From positions 27,382 to 91,381 of IMG/VR virus record IMGVR_UViG_3300047509_000177: DNA of 64,000 nt, one strand, 5' to 3'. This document shows, in pieces, positions 34,381 through 42,951 of this stretch. The stretch's first letter is position 1, and every line of letters begins with the position of its first letter. The notes beneath the pieces are model-generated. The model was not told the DNA's origin. It was given only the letters and a program-made list of their open reading frames with translations, and searched no databases. This DNA comes from a virus. The position numbers and the translations under genes were made by a program.

Positions 34381-36267
34381 ATGGCGCAAGAAGAGAAAAA
34401 TAAATTAGAAAATGTAGATCTTTCTACTCTCTCTGATAAGGAGAAAAGAGATCTAATTCTCTCTATGCGCAGATTAGGCGGCAAAAGGGGGTCTCAAAAG
34501 AGGGCTATTCCTACTACTGATGATGAGTTGTGGTGGTTAATTAAAGAAGAGATCGGGGATGAGATCCCGCGAGTTTCTGTCTGCGACGATCATAATGCAC
34601 CTTTTGATTTTGTTTCTGATTATTATTTTGAAAGAAAAAGAGCTATTCTTGTCATGGCTAACAGAGAAGGCGGCAAGACGAGATCTGTAAATATAGCTAA
34701 TTATTTAAATTGTGAGTATAAGCCTGGCTGTGAGGTTTGTGTCTTCGCGGATATCGAAGCTCAATCAAACAAGTCTTATAACTATATTAAATCTTTTGTT
34801 TATGCTAAAGATGATACTGGGAAGAAAATCCCTAAACCCAGTATTGAAGGAGACCCTTTAAGAAAAGAAACTAGATGGAAGAATGGCTCTAAACTAGAAG
34901 TAATTATCGCATCCCCCTCTGGCGTAAACTCCCCTCATCCTCACAAGGTTCACGCTGATGAGATCGACTTGATGGAGCGTCCGATCTGGGCCGAGAGTCG
35001 GTCGATGGCGTCGTCAGGTAAAGGTTCTGACGGTAATATGATTAAATCGCAAGATATAGCTACTTCTACTAGGAAGTCGGCTAAAGGTTTAATGCAAGAG
35101 ATAATAGATGAATCAGACAAAGCTATAAAACTTGGAGTAGAACCTCCTTGGCATGTATTTAAATTTTGTTTGTTTGAGTGTGCAAAAGAGGTTCCTACTT
35201 GCGAATCAGTTCCGGCAGACAAACGAGAAGCAAGATTAATTGAGCTTGGTAAAGATCCTAAAGAATTATGCGGATGTAAAAAAATTATTAAAGGTGAGTG
35301 GGCCGAGGGGTCTCCTAGAACATTAGAGTCTGTTTGTAAAGGAAAGCTTTTTAAATCAAGAGGATGGATGGAATATGATGATATAAAGCATAAATTTACT
35401 CAGAACTCTCCCAATGTATGGGTAGCTCAGCACGAATGTAGAAGACCAATGGCCGATGGTCTTTATCTTCCTACATGGTCTAGAGAAAGATATGTAATTA
35501 AGGATTATGAACCAAGACCAGAGTTTGGATATATTTGGCAAGGTATTGATTGGGGGGGCAGTAGTAACTCGACTTCGGCAGTTTTATGGATACAAGGTCC
35601 TTTACATCAACCTATTCAAGTAAATAATTTTCAAGGAACTAAAACTGTTATACCTCAAGGTGCTTATGTAATCTTTAAAGAGATATATGAGGTTGCTATT
35701 GGCGCGACTCGCCTTGCAGATAAAGTAGTTAGAGTAGAGATCCAATATAAGAATAGATACGGAGCAGCTTGGAGAGTAAAAGGAAGGTTTGCTGATAAGG
35801 CTGGGGCTCAACAGCGCGCAGATTGGCGCGAACATAATCCTCCATTAAGAACTCATTGGTATCTATCAGGAAAATATTTTGATCCAACAGTAGAATGTGT
35901 ACAGTCTTTAGTAGCTGATAGTTTATTATATGCTGATGGAACTAGCGCCCCTGGAATCTGCGATGATTTTGAGAGTTGGAGATCCGAGAATGGGAAAGAA
36001 ATTCATGACGAATCATCTCACGGACCTTCTGGAGTTAGATATTGTTTAAAGAACGTTCAGGGTATTGTGAAGAGATATAGGAACCCTCGGCCGACTTTGC
36101 AGCCGATGGTGGCGGCGCGAGATTCGGCGGTGGGTCCTACAGCAGCTCTGGTTGGTGTAAGCTCCCCTTCCTCTGCCGACTATACAAGCGAAAAATGGCG
36201 TGAGGCTATGGGCCAAGAAATCGGCGGAAATAATGGAAGAGGAGGGCGTGAACCTTGGATGCCATAG
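34381..36267 (+). CDS. terL: Terminase large subunit
   Basis: 628 residues. ATPase region: Walker A-like NREGGKT at about 99, then VCVFADIEAQSNKSYNYIK, Walker B region VHADEIDLMERPIWAES with the catalytic Glu, and a coupling motif near SQDIATSTRKS. Nuclease half: GIDWGGSSNSTSAVLW (first Asp) and a C-terminal CDDFESWRSENGKEIHDESSH segment. Pumps DNA into the prohead at the portal encoded next. Length is at the long end for TerL. Confidence 0.92.
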   Translation: MAQEEKNKLENVDLSTLSDKEKRDLILSMRRLGGKRGSQKRAIPTTDDELWWLIKEEIGDEIPRVSVCDDHNAPFDFVSDYYFERKRAILVMANREGGKTRSVNIANYLNCEYKPGCEVCVFADIEAQSNKSYNYIKSFVYAKDDTGKKIPKPSIEGDPLRKETRWKNGSKLEVIIASPSGVNSPHPHKVHADEIDLMERPIWAESRSMASSGKGSDGNMIKSQDIATSTRKSAKGLMQEIIDESDKAIKLGVEPPWHVFKFCLFECAKEVPTCESVPADKREARLIELGKDPKELCGCKKIIKGEWAEGSPRTLESVCKGKLFKSRGWMEYDDIKHKFTQNSPNVWVAQHECRRPMADGLYLPTWSRERYVIKDYEPRPEFGYIWQGIDWGGSSNSTSAVLWIQGPLHQPIQVNNFQGTKTVIPQGAYVIFKEIYEVAIGATRLADKVVRVEIQYKNRYGAAWRVKGRFADKAGAQQRADWREHNPPLRTHWYLSGKYFDPTVECVQSLVADSLLYADGTSAPGICDDFESWRSENGKEIHDESSHGPSGVRYCLKNVQGIVKRYRNPRPTLQPMVAARDSAVGPTAALVGVSSPSSADYTSEKWREAMGQEIGGNNGRGGREPWMP

Positions 36268-36470
36268 AAAAGAAATCAGTATCAGATCAGAGCAGTTTTT
36301 GCCCGGTAGTTCCTCGCTGGAATGGTGATCGTCTTGAGCTTCATTGGTATGGTTGGGGAGGGCCAATAGATGAGCTTGAGCCTTTATGCGATTTAACCAA
36401 AGCTCAGGGAATAGCATTGATACAGATGTTAAATTCAGCTATATATAAAAAAGATAGTTATAATGTATAG
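36255..36470 (+). CDS. Small hypothetical protein
   Basis: 71 residues, TTG start overlapping the terminase end. WNGDRLELHWYGWGGPIDELEPLCDLTKAQGIALIQMLNSAI is a pattern found in small phage proteins. Function unknown. Confidence 0.6.
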   Translation: MDAIEKKSVSDQSSFCPVVPRWNGDRLELHWYGWGGPIDELEPLCDLTKAQGIALIQMLNSAIYKKDSYNV

Positions 36471-36588
36471 CGATAGAGAGATAAAAATTATTATAGATAC
36501 AATGAAAAATCTTAGTGAATATATTTCCAAGAAAAAAAAAGAAGAGTATGATAAAAGTATTGAATCCATAATACAGGCTAGAAGATGA
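36463..36588 (+). CDS. 41-residue hypothetical protein
   Basis: ATG overlapping the previous stop; product MYSDREIKIIIDTMKNLSEY then a Lys-rich helix. Stop overlaps the next ATG by ATGA, supporting translation. Confidence 0.5.
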   Translation: MYSDREIKIIIDTMKNLSEYISKKKKEEYDKSIESIIQARR

Positions 36589-36770
36589 GCAATTGGTCTG
36601 ATAATTCTACTGCGAACCCTATTGTTGATCTAAGAAAATGGGCAGATTATATTTATAGAGATTTTGGAAGATATGGAAAACATTCTTCTAGATGTGTCTA
36701 TATAAATAGTTATATAAAGGGCAATAGTAAAATTGAGTGGTGCTGCTCTAATGACTGTGAAATGAAATGA
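36585..36770 (+). CDS. Small hypothetical protein with Cys pair
   Basis: 61 residues; ATGA overlaps on both sides. Contains SRCVYINSYIKGN and a C-terminal EWCCSNDCEMK Cys cluster, perhaps a metal site. Function unknown. Confidence 0.55.
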   Translation: MSNWSDNSTANPIVDLRKWADYIYRDFGRYGKHSSRCVYINSYIKGNSKIEWCCSNDCEMK

Positions 36771-36967
36771 TATTAGATAAGCCATATGATTGGTCTACTT
36801 CCGGCGATTTTCCTGCCGTGAAATGGAAAAGGTGCAATTTTGTCCCCGTAATCACCTCTATTTTAGATGGTCGGGGTGGTCCTCATCCCGATGTAAGATA
36901 TGTTGACGAGATAGAGATGTTTCCTAAAAAAGATTTTGAAGAACTAAAGAAAAAGCTAGACATATAA
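36767..36967 (+). CDS. Small hypothetical protein
   Basis: 66 residues, ATGA overlap with the previous gene and one-base overlap with the next. Contains VKWKRCNFVPVITSILDGRGGPHPDVRYVDEIEMFPKKDF. Not recognised. Confidence 0.55.
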   Translation: MILDKPYDWSTSGDFPAVKWKRCNFVPVITSILDGRGGPHPDVRYVDEIEMFPKKDFEELKKKLDI

Positions 36968-37224
36968 TGTTTAAACCAGGATATAAATGGCGTACTTTAG
37001 CTAAGACTGAAAATAGAGATGTTTATGCAGAGAATTCGGGATCTCTACAAAGAGATCATAAAGGAAAAAAGAATTTTTATTTTGATGAGCTTGTTATAGA
37101 TCAATGGTTTCATCTAGAGATGATGGATGAGAATTCATATTGGATGCGTGTAGGAGAATATAGAATTGATATTAAGTTCATAGATGGCAGCGATAAACCA
37201 GAAGTTTATGTAGAAAAGGAATAA
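36967..37224 (+). CDS. Small hypothetical protein
   Basis: 85 residues. Beta-rich (FYFDELVIDQWFHLEMMDENSYWMRVGEYRIDI). Fits the tight run of genes between terminase and portal. Not recognised. Confidence 0.6.
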   Translation: MFKPGYKWRTLAKTENRDVYAENSGSLQRDHKGKKNFYFDELVIDQWFHLEMMDENSYWMRVGEYRIDIKFIDGSDKPEVYVEKE

Positions 37225-37225
37225 A

Positions 37226-39907
37226 ATGGCTGAAGGTGAAAAGTATTCTGAAGCAGGGTTCTTAAATAGAACAGAAGGAAATAAGACAAGTACGGACCCA
37301 TTAGCCATAGACGAGTATCCCCAGCCCAGCCCAGAACAAGAGCGCCTTTTTGAAATAGATATAGATAAAGGGGTTTCCCAAAGATTAAGGGAAGCTCGCG
37401 CGATCGGTCCCTCTGTTCGGCAGCAAACTCAGGCCGAGGTTTTAAATCTAGTTCTTCTATATAGAGAGCTTGGAGGAAATCCTTTCAGTGTAAGGAGATT
37501 ACCTTTCTCCATTATGCGCGATATGAGCGCCGATCCTACTATAGCTTTTGCTTTATATTATACAGAAACTCCACTAATTAACGCTACGTGGTCCGTGGCC
37601 TGTGAGGACGCCCAGATAGCTGCGGCAGTTGATGCTGCTTTTAGGCCTATCAATACAGACTTTAAAATAAAATCATGCAATAAACTTCGCATGGGGTACC
37701 AACCCCTTGTTAAAAGATGGAAGCTAGGAAAATTAGACGGAAAATATAGAGATAAAAATTCAGACAAACCAGATGAAGATCTTCTTGTTTGGCCTTCTAA
37801 GAATGTAGATGCTTTATTGTGGAAGAATGTTTTAGCTTTACCTCCTGAGAATTGCCTTCCTAGATGGAACGAAATGGGAAACTTTAATGGATTTATGTAT
37901 TCTCCTGTTCCAATTCCTAATCCTATGATGCTAGGAGTTGCTCAGACTTATGGCCCACAAATACTTAGTGGATATCCTATTCCGTTAGAGCGGTCGATGT
38001 GGTTAGTTAATGAAAGATCACAAAATTTCGGAAGCTTGTACGGACAACCTAGATTAAGACGGGCATATCGCTACTGGTGGAGTTTTTGGTATAGGTGGGC
38101 GTTAGCTGATAGATCATATGAGAATAAGGCAGATCCAGCTAAACAAATTTATTATCCCACTAATGTTGCTGATGCTTTAGATGTAAATAGACCTGAATCT
38201 GAAACTGCTTACAGTCTTCAGCAAAAAGCTATTCAAACTGGTAACAATGCGCGTTCTGGTTCGACTGTGGCTTTCCCTGGTGACTTTATGGTTGATGAGG
38301 AAGGTAAAACAACTAACCAACGTCAATGGGAACTTAAATATCTTGAGGGTGGAGAGAACTTTAATCAATTAGAGCAATGTTTCGCAACTCTACAATCTTA
38401 TATGCTTCGCGCAATGTTCCTTCCTGAACAAGCCTTTATTGATGCTACTTCTGCCGCTCAAACTTCTAGCCAGAGATATATTGCTGCTCAGCAAGGTGAG
38501 ATTTACCAAGAAGCACAGCAACTTCTTGCTAACGAGGATGATGAATATGTAAATAAGTATATGATACCTGAATTTATTGCTGCTAATTTTCCTGACAAAG
38601 CTGGAATACCATGTAGGAAAGAAACCAGAAAGATTCGTAATCCTGAATTTATTAAACAGCTTATAACTATTGCTGGTCAAAAAAATCCTGAGAATTTAGG
38701 AGTCGATATAAGAGCGCTTCTTGAAGAAGAAGGAGTGCCTACTAATTCGGAAGCACAGCAAAAGATTATAGACGAAAAGCATAAAGCGGAACAGGATAAT
38801 AGTAAACCTCCCATTACTGCTTCTACAAAGAAAGAAGGAGTGGCAGGATATAACGCGGGAGTGGAAAAAACGGAGACTGGAGAGCATGTTTACTTCCAGC
38901 CTGGAGGAGAGATTTATCTGGGAGCAGATTCTATAACTGTTCCTGGAGCAGAAGCTAAAAATTTCTTAGAAAAATTGCCCAAAATTCCTGCCTATCAAGA
39001 TGCAACTGTTCGTACTGCTGCTGTTCAGATGCGCAAATTTTTAAGAGATAGATATCAGAATCAAATTACTTCTTTCGTTAATCAAATTAGAAATAAGACA
39101 GTATTAAAATTGGCTCAGCCTGAAGAAGTGCAGCCGTCCAAACCAGGGCTGGGCAAAGGGGCCGCTAAAATAGCCGCAGCAGGCGCTATAGCGGCGTGGG
39201 GAGTCGATCAAGCTAAATCCCTACCTCCGGCCAACTTGCGCCTTAGAGAAATTCTCAGTAGAATTGCAGGGGCCGCAGGGCGGCGGGAATTGAAATTAGC
39301 TCAACTTGATCCCGAGATATTTAATCCCAGTGTAGTAGAAGACTGGATTAATAGCTATGTAGAGGAAAATCTCGGCCTAATGGATCAGACAGTCCAGGAA
39401 GAGTTTAAAATTTTTCTTGAGAACCAACTTACTGAGAATTCTCATCCTGATGTAGTTGCTCAAGCTATAGAAGACCATTTTGCTGAAATGCCTGATACTC
39501 ATACTCTTCGCGTGGTTCGCGCTCAGACGAGAGACGCATATAACCAAGGTATGTTGCAGGCGGCAGAAGATGCTGGAATATCACAGGTAATGGCGCATGA
39601 TGCTTCTAGTGGAACTAATTTAAATACTGATAAACGTTGCATACTCCGTAATGCTAAAGTATTTGATATAAAAACAGCTAGAAAAGAATCTCAAGATACG
39701 CATCCGAATTGTACCTTATGGTTTAGCTATTTAAATACATCTAATTTATCTGTAAAAGTAACTGATGAAATACCAGATAGACTAGAACTATCAGATAATA
39801 TGATGGCTGCTTATGATGAACAGACTGAGACATTATTTATCAAGCCGACAGCGAAATCATCAGAAGAAAAATATTTACTTACTCTCGGAGAGAGATTGTG
39901 CTTTTAA
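37226..39907 (+). CDS. Portal protein fused to a MuF/SPP1 gp7-like head protein
   Basis: 893 residues. Residues ~60-540 are a portal of the SPP1/Mu type (RRLPFSIMRDMSADPTIAFALYYTETPL, wing, crown with MLRAMFLPEQAFIDATSAAQTSSQRY). After a linker, the C-terminal 280 residues (DQTVQEEFKIFLENQL, LRVVRAQTRDAYNQGML, ISQVMAHDASSG, DTHPNCTLWFSYL) carry the MuF/gp7 minor-head signature including the H-P-N-C motif. The two are normally separate neighbouring genes; here they are one reading frame. Forms the packaging/ejection ring. No capsid gene follows. Confidence 0.85.
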   Translation: MAEGEKYSEAGFLNRTEGNKTSTDPLAIDEYPQPSPEQERLFEIDIDKGVSQRLREARAIGPSVRQQTQAEVLNLVLLYRELGGNPFSVRRLPFSIMRDMSADPTIAFALYYTETPLINATWSVACEDAQIAAAVDAAFRPINTDFKIKSCNKLRMGYQPLVKRWKLGKLDGKYRDKNSDKPDEDLLVWPSKNVDALLWKNVLALPPENCLPRWNEMGNFNGFMYSPVPIPNPMMLGVAQTYGPQILSGYPIPLERSMWLVNERSQNFGSLYGQPRLRRAYRYWWSFWYRWALADRSYENKADPAKQIYYPTNVADALDVNRPESETAYSLQQKAIQTGNNARSGSTVAFPGDFMVDEEGKTTNQRQWELKYLEGGENFNQLEQCFATLQSYMLRAMFLPEQAFIDATSAAQTSSQRYIAAQQGEIYQEAQQLLANEDDEYVNKYMIPEFIAANFPDKAGIPCRKETRKIRNPEFIKQLITIAGQKNPENLGVDIRALLEEEGVPTNSEAQQKIIDEKHKAEQDNSKPPITASTKKEGVAGYNAGVEKTETGEHVYFQPGGEIYLGADSITVPGAEAKNFLEKLPKIPAYQDATVRTAAVQMRKFLRDRYQNQITSFVNQIRNKTVLKLAQPEEVQPSKPGLGKGAAKIAAAGAIAAWGVDQAKSLPPANLRLREILSRIAGAAGRRELKLAQLDPEIFNPSVVEDWINSYVEENLGLMDQTVQEEFKIFLENQLTENSHPDVVAQAIEDHFAEMPDTHTLRVVRAQTRDAYNQGMLQAAEDAGISQVMAHDASSGTNLNTDKRCILRNAKVFDIKTARKESQDTHPNCTLWFSYLNTSNLSVKVTDEIPDRLELSDNMMAAYDEQTETLFIKPTAKSSEEKYLLTLGERLCF

Positions 39908-39972
39908 TTGGGACTATTATTTTGATCTTGATATGGATAATTTTAGGTCTTATATTCTTACACTATGAGTAA
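39898..39972 (+). CDS. 24-residue membrane micropeptide overlapping the portal end
   Basis: GTG after GGAGAG; product MLLIGTIILILIWIILGLIF then LHYE: a single uninterrupted transmembrane helix. The first 10 bases overlap the portal stop. Composition is too regular for chance in this frame. Confidence 0.5.
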   Translation: MLLIGTIILILIWIILGLIFLHYE

Positions 39973-40000
39973 AATGAGATTCTTGGAGAGAGGTTGAGCT

Positions 40001-40264
40001 TTGCCTAAATATAGAAAGAAACCTGTTGTTATTGAAGCTTTACAATTTAAAGATAATCCTGATGAGGTAGTATTATTTCTAGGTGGGTACCATGCGGTTG
40101 ATACACATCGAGTAAAGTCTAATACATTTGAAGGTGGATATATTAAAACGCTTGAGGGTGAGATGGAATATTCTACTGGTGATTGGATTATTAAGGGAAT
40201 TAAGGGGGAGTTTTATTTCTGCAAACCAGATATTTTTGATGCTACATATGAATTATGCGACTAG
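40001..40264 (+). CDS. Conserved small phage protein (PGDWIIKG family)
   Basis: 87 residues, TTG start after GAGAGG. MPKYRKKPVVIEALQF... TLEGEMEYSTGDWIIKGIKGEFYFCKPDIFDATYE matches a very widespread small phage family of unknown function, usually recognised by GDWIIKGVKGE-YPCKPDIFE. Confidence 0.85.
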   Translation: MPKYRKKPVVIEALQFKDNPDEVVLFLGGYHAVDTHRVKSNTFEGGYIKTLEGEMEYSTGDWIIKGIKGEFYFCKPDIFDATYELCD

Positions 40265-40458
40265 AACGCGATAATTTAAATCCATTGCCAGTTGATAAAC
40301 TGCTGCTGAATGAGAAAGAGAGAGAAGGATATAAATTGGGAAAAGGCCAGCAGGTCCAAGACGTTCTTGCCGTGGAAGCCGAGCTGCTTCGCAGCGAGGG
40401 TATCGATCCCGCTTGGCCAGGATTCGAGGAGATAGAGAAAAATAAAGTCCAAGAGTAA
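40255..40458 (+). CDS. Small hypothetical protein
   Basis: 67 residues, overlapping the previous gene by 10 bases. Acidic helical protein ending IDPAWPGFEEIEKNKVQE. Its end overlaps the open frame of the HTH protein, so a +1 frameshift could join them. Confidence 0.55.
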   Translation: MRLERDNLNPLPVDKLLLNEKEREGYKLGKGQQVQDVLAVEAELLRSEGIDPAWPGFEEIEKNKVQE

Positions 40459-40708
40459 AAGAAAAAAATCTTTTTTAGAAAAGAATATTAGATGGGGAGT
40501 ATACTATGGAGATTGTGTAGATCCTCGCCCAATTTTATCTCAAGCAAAACTTTTAGGGTGGAATAATAAAAAAATATCTGAAGCTGCTGGGGTTGATTCT
40601 AGAAGTACATATGATTGGATAAAGGGTAAGAGAAAAATGAGTAGGTATGCAGCTGACAATCTGTGTACAAATTTAGAAATTCCTATGACACTTTTGTATG
40701 ATGATTGA
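40442..40708 (+). CDS. Helix-turn-helix protein with no standard start codon
   Basis: Frame open from 40436 to the TGA at 40706. The sequence ILSQAKLLGWNNKKISEAAGVDSRSTYDWIKGKRKMS is a clear XRE/Cro-type HTH followed by a dimerisation-like helix. No ATG, GTG or TTG precedes the HTH; candidates are ATA at 40442 (GAGGAG site 11 bases upstream), ATT at 40487, or +1 frameshifting from the 40255 gene, whose frame overlaps here. Only in-frame ATG at 40637 would remove the domain. Could be a regulator. Confidence 0.5.
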   Translation: MKSKSKRKKSFLEKNIRWGVYYGDCVDPRPILSQAKLLGWNNKKISEAAGVDSRSTYDWIKGKRKMSRYAADNLCTNLEIPMTLLYDD

Positions 40709-40910
40709 TAAACCGCATATTGGAACTACTTATTACGATTTTGAAGGTAGAGAGCTTTTTGTAACTCAAACAGAAATAGGTGATCTTTCAGGAAGAGAAG
40801 TTAGAGGAATTTTAGATAATAGAAATGATTACAGTTGTGATTTAAAGATTTGGAGAGAAGTTTGGTTAGAACAAAAGCCTCCAACAGATCCTTTGAAAAT
40901 GAAAGTATGA
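40698..40910 (+). CDS. Small hypothetical protein
   Basis: 70 residues; ATGATG start overlapping the HTH stop. Beta-rich (GTTYYDFEGRELFVTQTEIGDLSGREVRGIL). Not recognised. Confidence 0.55.
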   Translation: MMIDKPHIGTTYYDFEGRELFVTQTEIGDLSGREVRGILDNRNDYSCDLKIWREVWLEQKPPTDPLKMKV

Positions 40911-41086
40911 TTTTAGATAAAGTTTTTTTAGAGTATATAGATTGGTCTAAGGGAATGGGAGAGAAAATATACTTTATTGAAGCTTTAGAAGATCTGGATA
41001 GAGAAAAAGAACTAATAGAAGTTAAAGAGCAATATAAAATTAAATTGAATTATACTTTTCAAAATTCTTTGCAAGAGCATGCATGA
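40907..41086 (+). CDS. Small hypothetical protein
   Basis: 59 residues from the ATG at 40907 (ATGA overlap with the previous stop); the frame extends upstream, but only as a shadow. Charged, helical (EALEDLDREKELIEVKEQYKI). Confidence 0.55.
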   Translation: MILDKVFLEYIDWSKGMGEKIYFIEALEDLDREKELIEVKEQYKIKLNYTFQNSLQEHA

Positions 41087-41127
41087 GAAATTTATTTGAA
41101 CAAAATCCTCATTTTTGGGCGCACTAA
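41083..41127 (+). CDS. Possible 14-residue ORF
   Basis: ATGA overlap with the previous stop; product MRNLFEQNPHFWAH. Too short to judge; may simply be spacer before the holin. Confidence 0.2.
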   Translation: MRNLFEQNPHFWAH

Positions 41128-41171
41128 AAGTATATCCAAGATATAGACGAATAAAATTTGAAAGGAAATTA

Positions 41172-41507
41172 ATGAATAATAAAGTTTCAGTAGGAGTTAC
41201 ATCGGTTATAGGATGGGCAACTGCTGTTCTAGCATTGCTTCCTACGATTATTAAAGCAGTAGAAGAAGGGCAAGTAGCTTTTACTGGTCCTGAAAAGTAT
41301 CTTGCAATCTTTGGTATTGCATCTGGATTGATAACTAATGTTGCTCGTTACTTACAAGCTCATAAGCTAATTGGAGAAACAATTAATGAATTTGTTCCAT
41401 TTCATGAAGATGTTCCTGCGCCGGGAACTTCAATTGCAGATGCTAGTAACCCAGCCAATGTTGTAGATGCTAAAGATAATCCGAATGTTCCTTTGTCTGG
41501 TGCATGA
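41172..41507 (+). CDS. Probable holin
   Basis: 111 residues from ATG 41172, which has AAAGGAAAT upstream; the upstream open frame lacks a better start. Two hydrophobic helices at about 8-30 (TSVIGWATAVLALLPTIIKAV) and 43-60 (YLAIFGIASGLITNVARYL), then a charged, Asn/Pro/Ala-rich tail. It overlaps the endolysin start by 4 bases. Size, topology and position fit a two-TM holin that releases the endolysin. Confidence 0.72.
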   Translation: MNNKVSVGVTSVIGWATAVLALLPTIIKAVEEGQVAFTGPEKYLAIFGIASGLITNVARYLQAHKLIGETINEFVPFHEDVPAPGTSIADASNPANVVDAKDNPNVPLSGA

Positions 41508-41983
41508 TGTCTGTTTCAGGTCTATCAAATAAGCATGTTCATACGGCAGTAAATTTGACGCTACAAGCTGCTGTATTGGGATACCATCGTGCTTCTCAGT
41601 GTAGATATACACAGGGGCCACAGCGCTGGGAAGGTATTCAGAAGAATAAGAAAGCTTGGCGTGGAGAATTTCCTGTGTATAGTGATTGTTCTGCGTATGC
41701 TACGTGGTGCTTATGGAATGGTTTAGGCCATTTTCATCATTCAGATACGGTAAATGGGCAGCATTGGCTTGGGGGGTATACAGGAACTCTCCTTCAGCAT
41801 GGAAAGCGCGTAAATAATCCTATTCCCGGTGATCTGATAATCTACGGAACTTCTTGGCCTGGAGAGCATGTCAGTATCTATACTGGTGGTGGTCTTGTAG
41901 TATCTCATGGTGGTGACCCTGGTCCGCTTTTGCTGCCGTGGCGCTATAGAAGTGATGTTCTTTCAATTAGAAGATATATTTAA
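41504..41983 (+). CDS. Endolysin, NlpC/P60-type
   Basis: 159 residues. VYSDCSAYATWCLWNGLG gives the catalytic Cys; GDLIIYGTSWPGEHVSIYTGGG the catalytic His with the typical HVSIY strand; a polar residue follows near VSHGGD. Compact single-domain NlpC/P60 peptidase without a separate cell-wall-binding domain. It cleaves peptidoglycan cross-links at the end of infection. ATGA overlap with the holin supports a lysis cassette. Confidence 0.85.
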   Translation: MMSVSGLSNKHVHTAVNLTLQAAVLGYHRASQCRYTQGPQRWEGIQKNKKAWRGEFPVYSDCSAYATWCLWNGLGHFHHSDTVNGQHWLGGYTGTLLQHGKRVNNPIPGDLIIYGTSWPGEHVSIYTGGGLVVSHGGDPGPLLLPWRYRSDVLSIRRYI

Positions 41984-41985
41984 TA

Positions 41986-42093
41986 ATGTTTAATGGACCA
42001 TTTAGATATAAACATTATAAAATAGGGAAAGTAGATGTTAAAATTCAGTCATCAGTAAGAATGTGGTTAAAAGGAAAATTAAATGAGCTTTGA
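41986..42093 (+). CDS. 35-residue basic micropeptide
   Basis: ATG two bases after the endolysin stop; product MFNGPFRYKHYKIGKVDVKI then QSSVRMWLKGKLNEL. Overlaps the next gene by 11 bases. Very basic; function unknown. Confidence 0.45.
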   Translation: MFNGPFRYKHYKIGKVDVKIQSSVRMWLKGKLNEL

Positions 42094-42505
42094 AATAACA
42101 CAGGCAGAAGGAACGGCGCAGGAATTAAGTGTTGATCTTTCTAAACCAGAGCAGCATGAACGAGAAGAAGCTGTAATGCCTGTTATTACTAAGGCTATTA
42201 CAGAGATTGTAGAGTCTCTTGGCGGATATCTATCAGTCTCAGCGAATGGAAATATTAATCCTGTTTCTGGCGAGACTGGCGATGTAGTACAGATTTATAT
42301 TACTTCTTTACCTGCTCCTACTGTTGCTGCTACTCCGGCGCAAACTTCTCCGGTAGAAGAAAACCCTAGCCTTCTTAATCCAGAAAATAAGACTAATGAG
42401 GAAATAGAGAAGGAGGCACGGGAGAATATAGTTGCGGAGCAAGAAGTTTCCGAGAAAGTTGAACCTACCTATTATCCTCTTCCTCCTCCGCTCTTTTTCC
42501 ATTAA
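42083..42505 (+). CDS. Pro/Glu-rich hypothetical protein
   Basis: 140 residues. N-terminal half is folded-looking (VMPVITKAITEIVESLGGYLSVSANGNI), C-terminal half is Pro/Thr/Glu-rich and ends TYYPLPPPLFFH, probably disordered. Last gene of the intact plus-strand late region; after it the patchwork island begins. Confidence 0.6.
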   Translation: MSFEITQAEGTAQELSVDLSKPEQHEREEAVMPVITKAITEIVESLGGYLSVSANGNINPVSGETGDVVQIYITSLPAPTVAATPAQTSPVEENPSLLNPENKTNEEIEKEARENIVAEQEVSEKVEPTYYPLPPPLFFH

Positions 42506-42532
42506 TAAAATATACAGTAAATTTCTTCATCT

Positions 42533-42759
42533 AAACGGCAGACTCGACCGGCGGAGTAGCTTGAGCAATTTCCTGTGCTTCTGCTTGACCGGGAGTGACT
42601 TCTGACGCAATTTCTGCCGAATTTTCTGGAGCGACTGGAGGAATTAGTGCTCGTAGGGATTTTCCTGAATCGCAGAAGGCGTTTCTACGGTCGCTTTTGC
42701 CTCTGCTGCTGTTTTTGGTTCGCCTGGTGGGATAACAGAAGGTGTTTCTGTACTGGCAG
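42533..42759 (-). pseudogene. Frameshifted C-terminal fragment of a Pro/Ala/Glu-rich protein
   Basis: On the minus strand one frame reads PASTETPSVIPPGEPKTAAE to a stop near 42647; the continuation LIPPVAPENSAEIASEVTPG... ends at a stop near 42533 in another frame. Composition matches the C-terminal tail of the minus-strand gene at 44201 (PPAETPPSETPEQPP). No N-terminus is present, so this is a broken relic, perhaps of a second copy cut off by recombination. Confidence 0.5.
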
Positions 42760-42951
42760 GATTTTCATATAGACATTGAAACTATAAATGGTTTTGATTA
42801 TTCTAGAGAGAATAACACTCTTGTAGCTAAGATTATTTTATATGAAAGTTCTGATAGAAAAATAGGTTATAAGACTATAGTAAATGAAACTAAAAGAGAT
42901 GTTCATATAAATATGGAGAATGTATTATACATGGTAAGCAAAAATGCCTGA
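42742..42951 (+). CDS. Probably 5'-truncated hypothetical gene
   Basis: 69 residues. The first 6-7 codons are complementary to the relic on the other strand; from IDIETINGFDYSRENNTLVAKIILYESSD on it reads as a normal phage protein. The true start was probably lost at the junction near 42757. Overlaps the next gene by 8 bases. Confidence 0.45.
   Translation: MFLYWQDFHIDIETINGFDYSRENNTLVAKIILYESSDRKIGYKTIVNETKRDVHINMENVLYMVSKNA

Noticed and set aside
41115-41171. Longer start for the holin
   Set aside because: Upstream codons are basic and lack a ribosome site; ATG 41172 has AAAGGAAAT.
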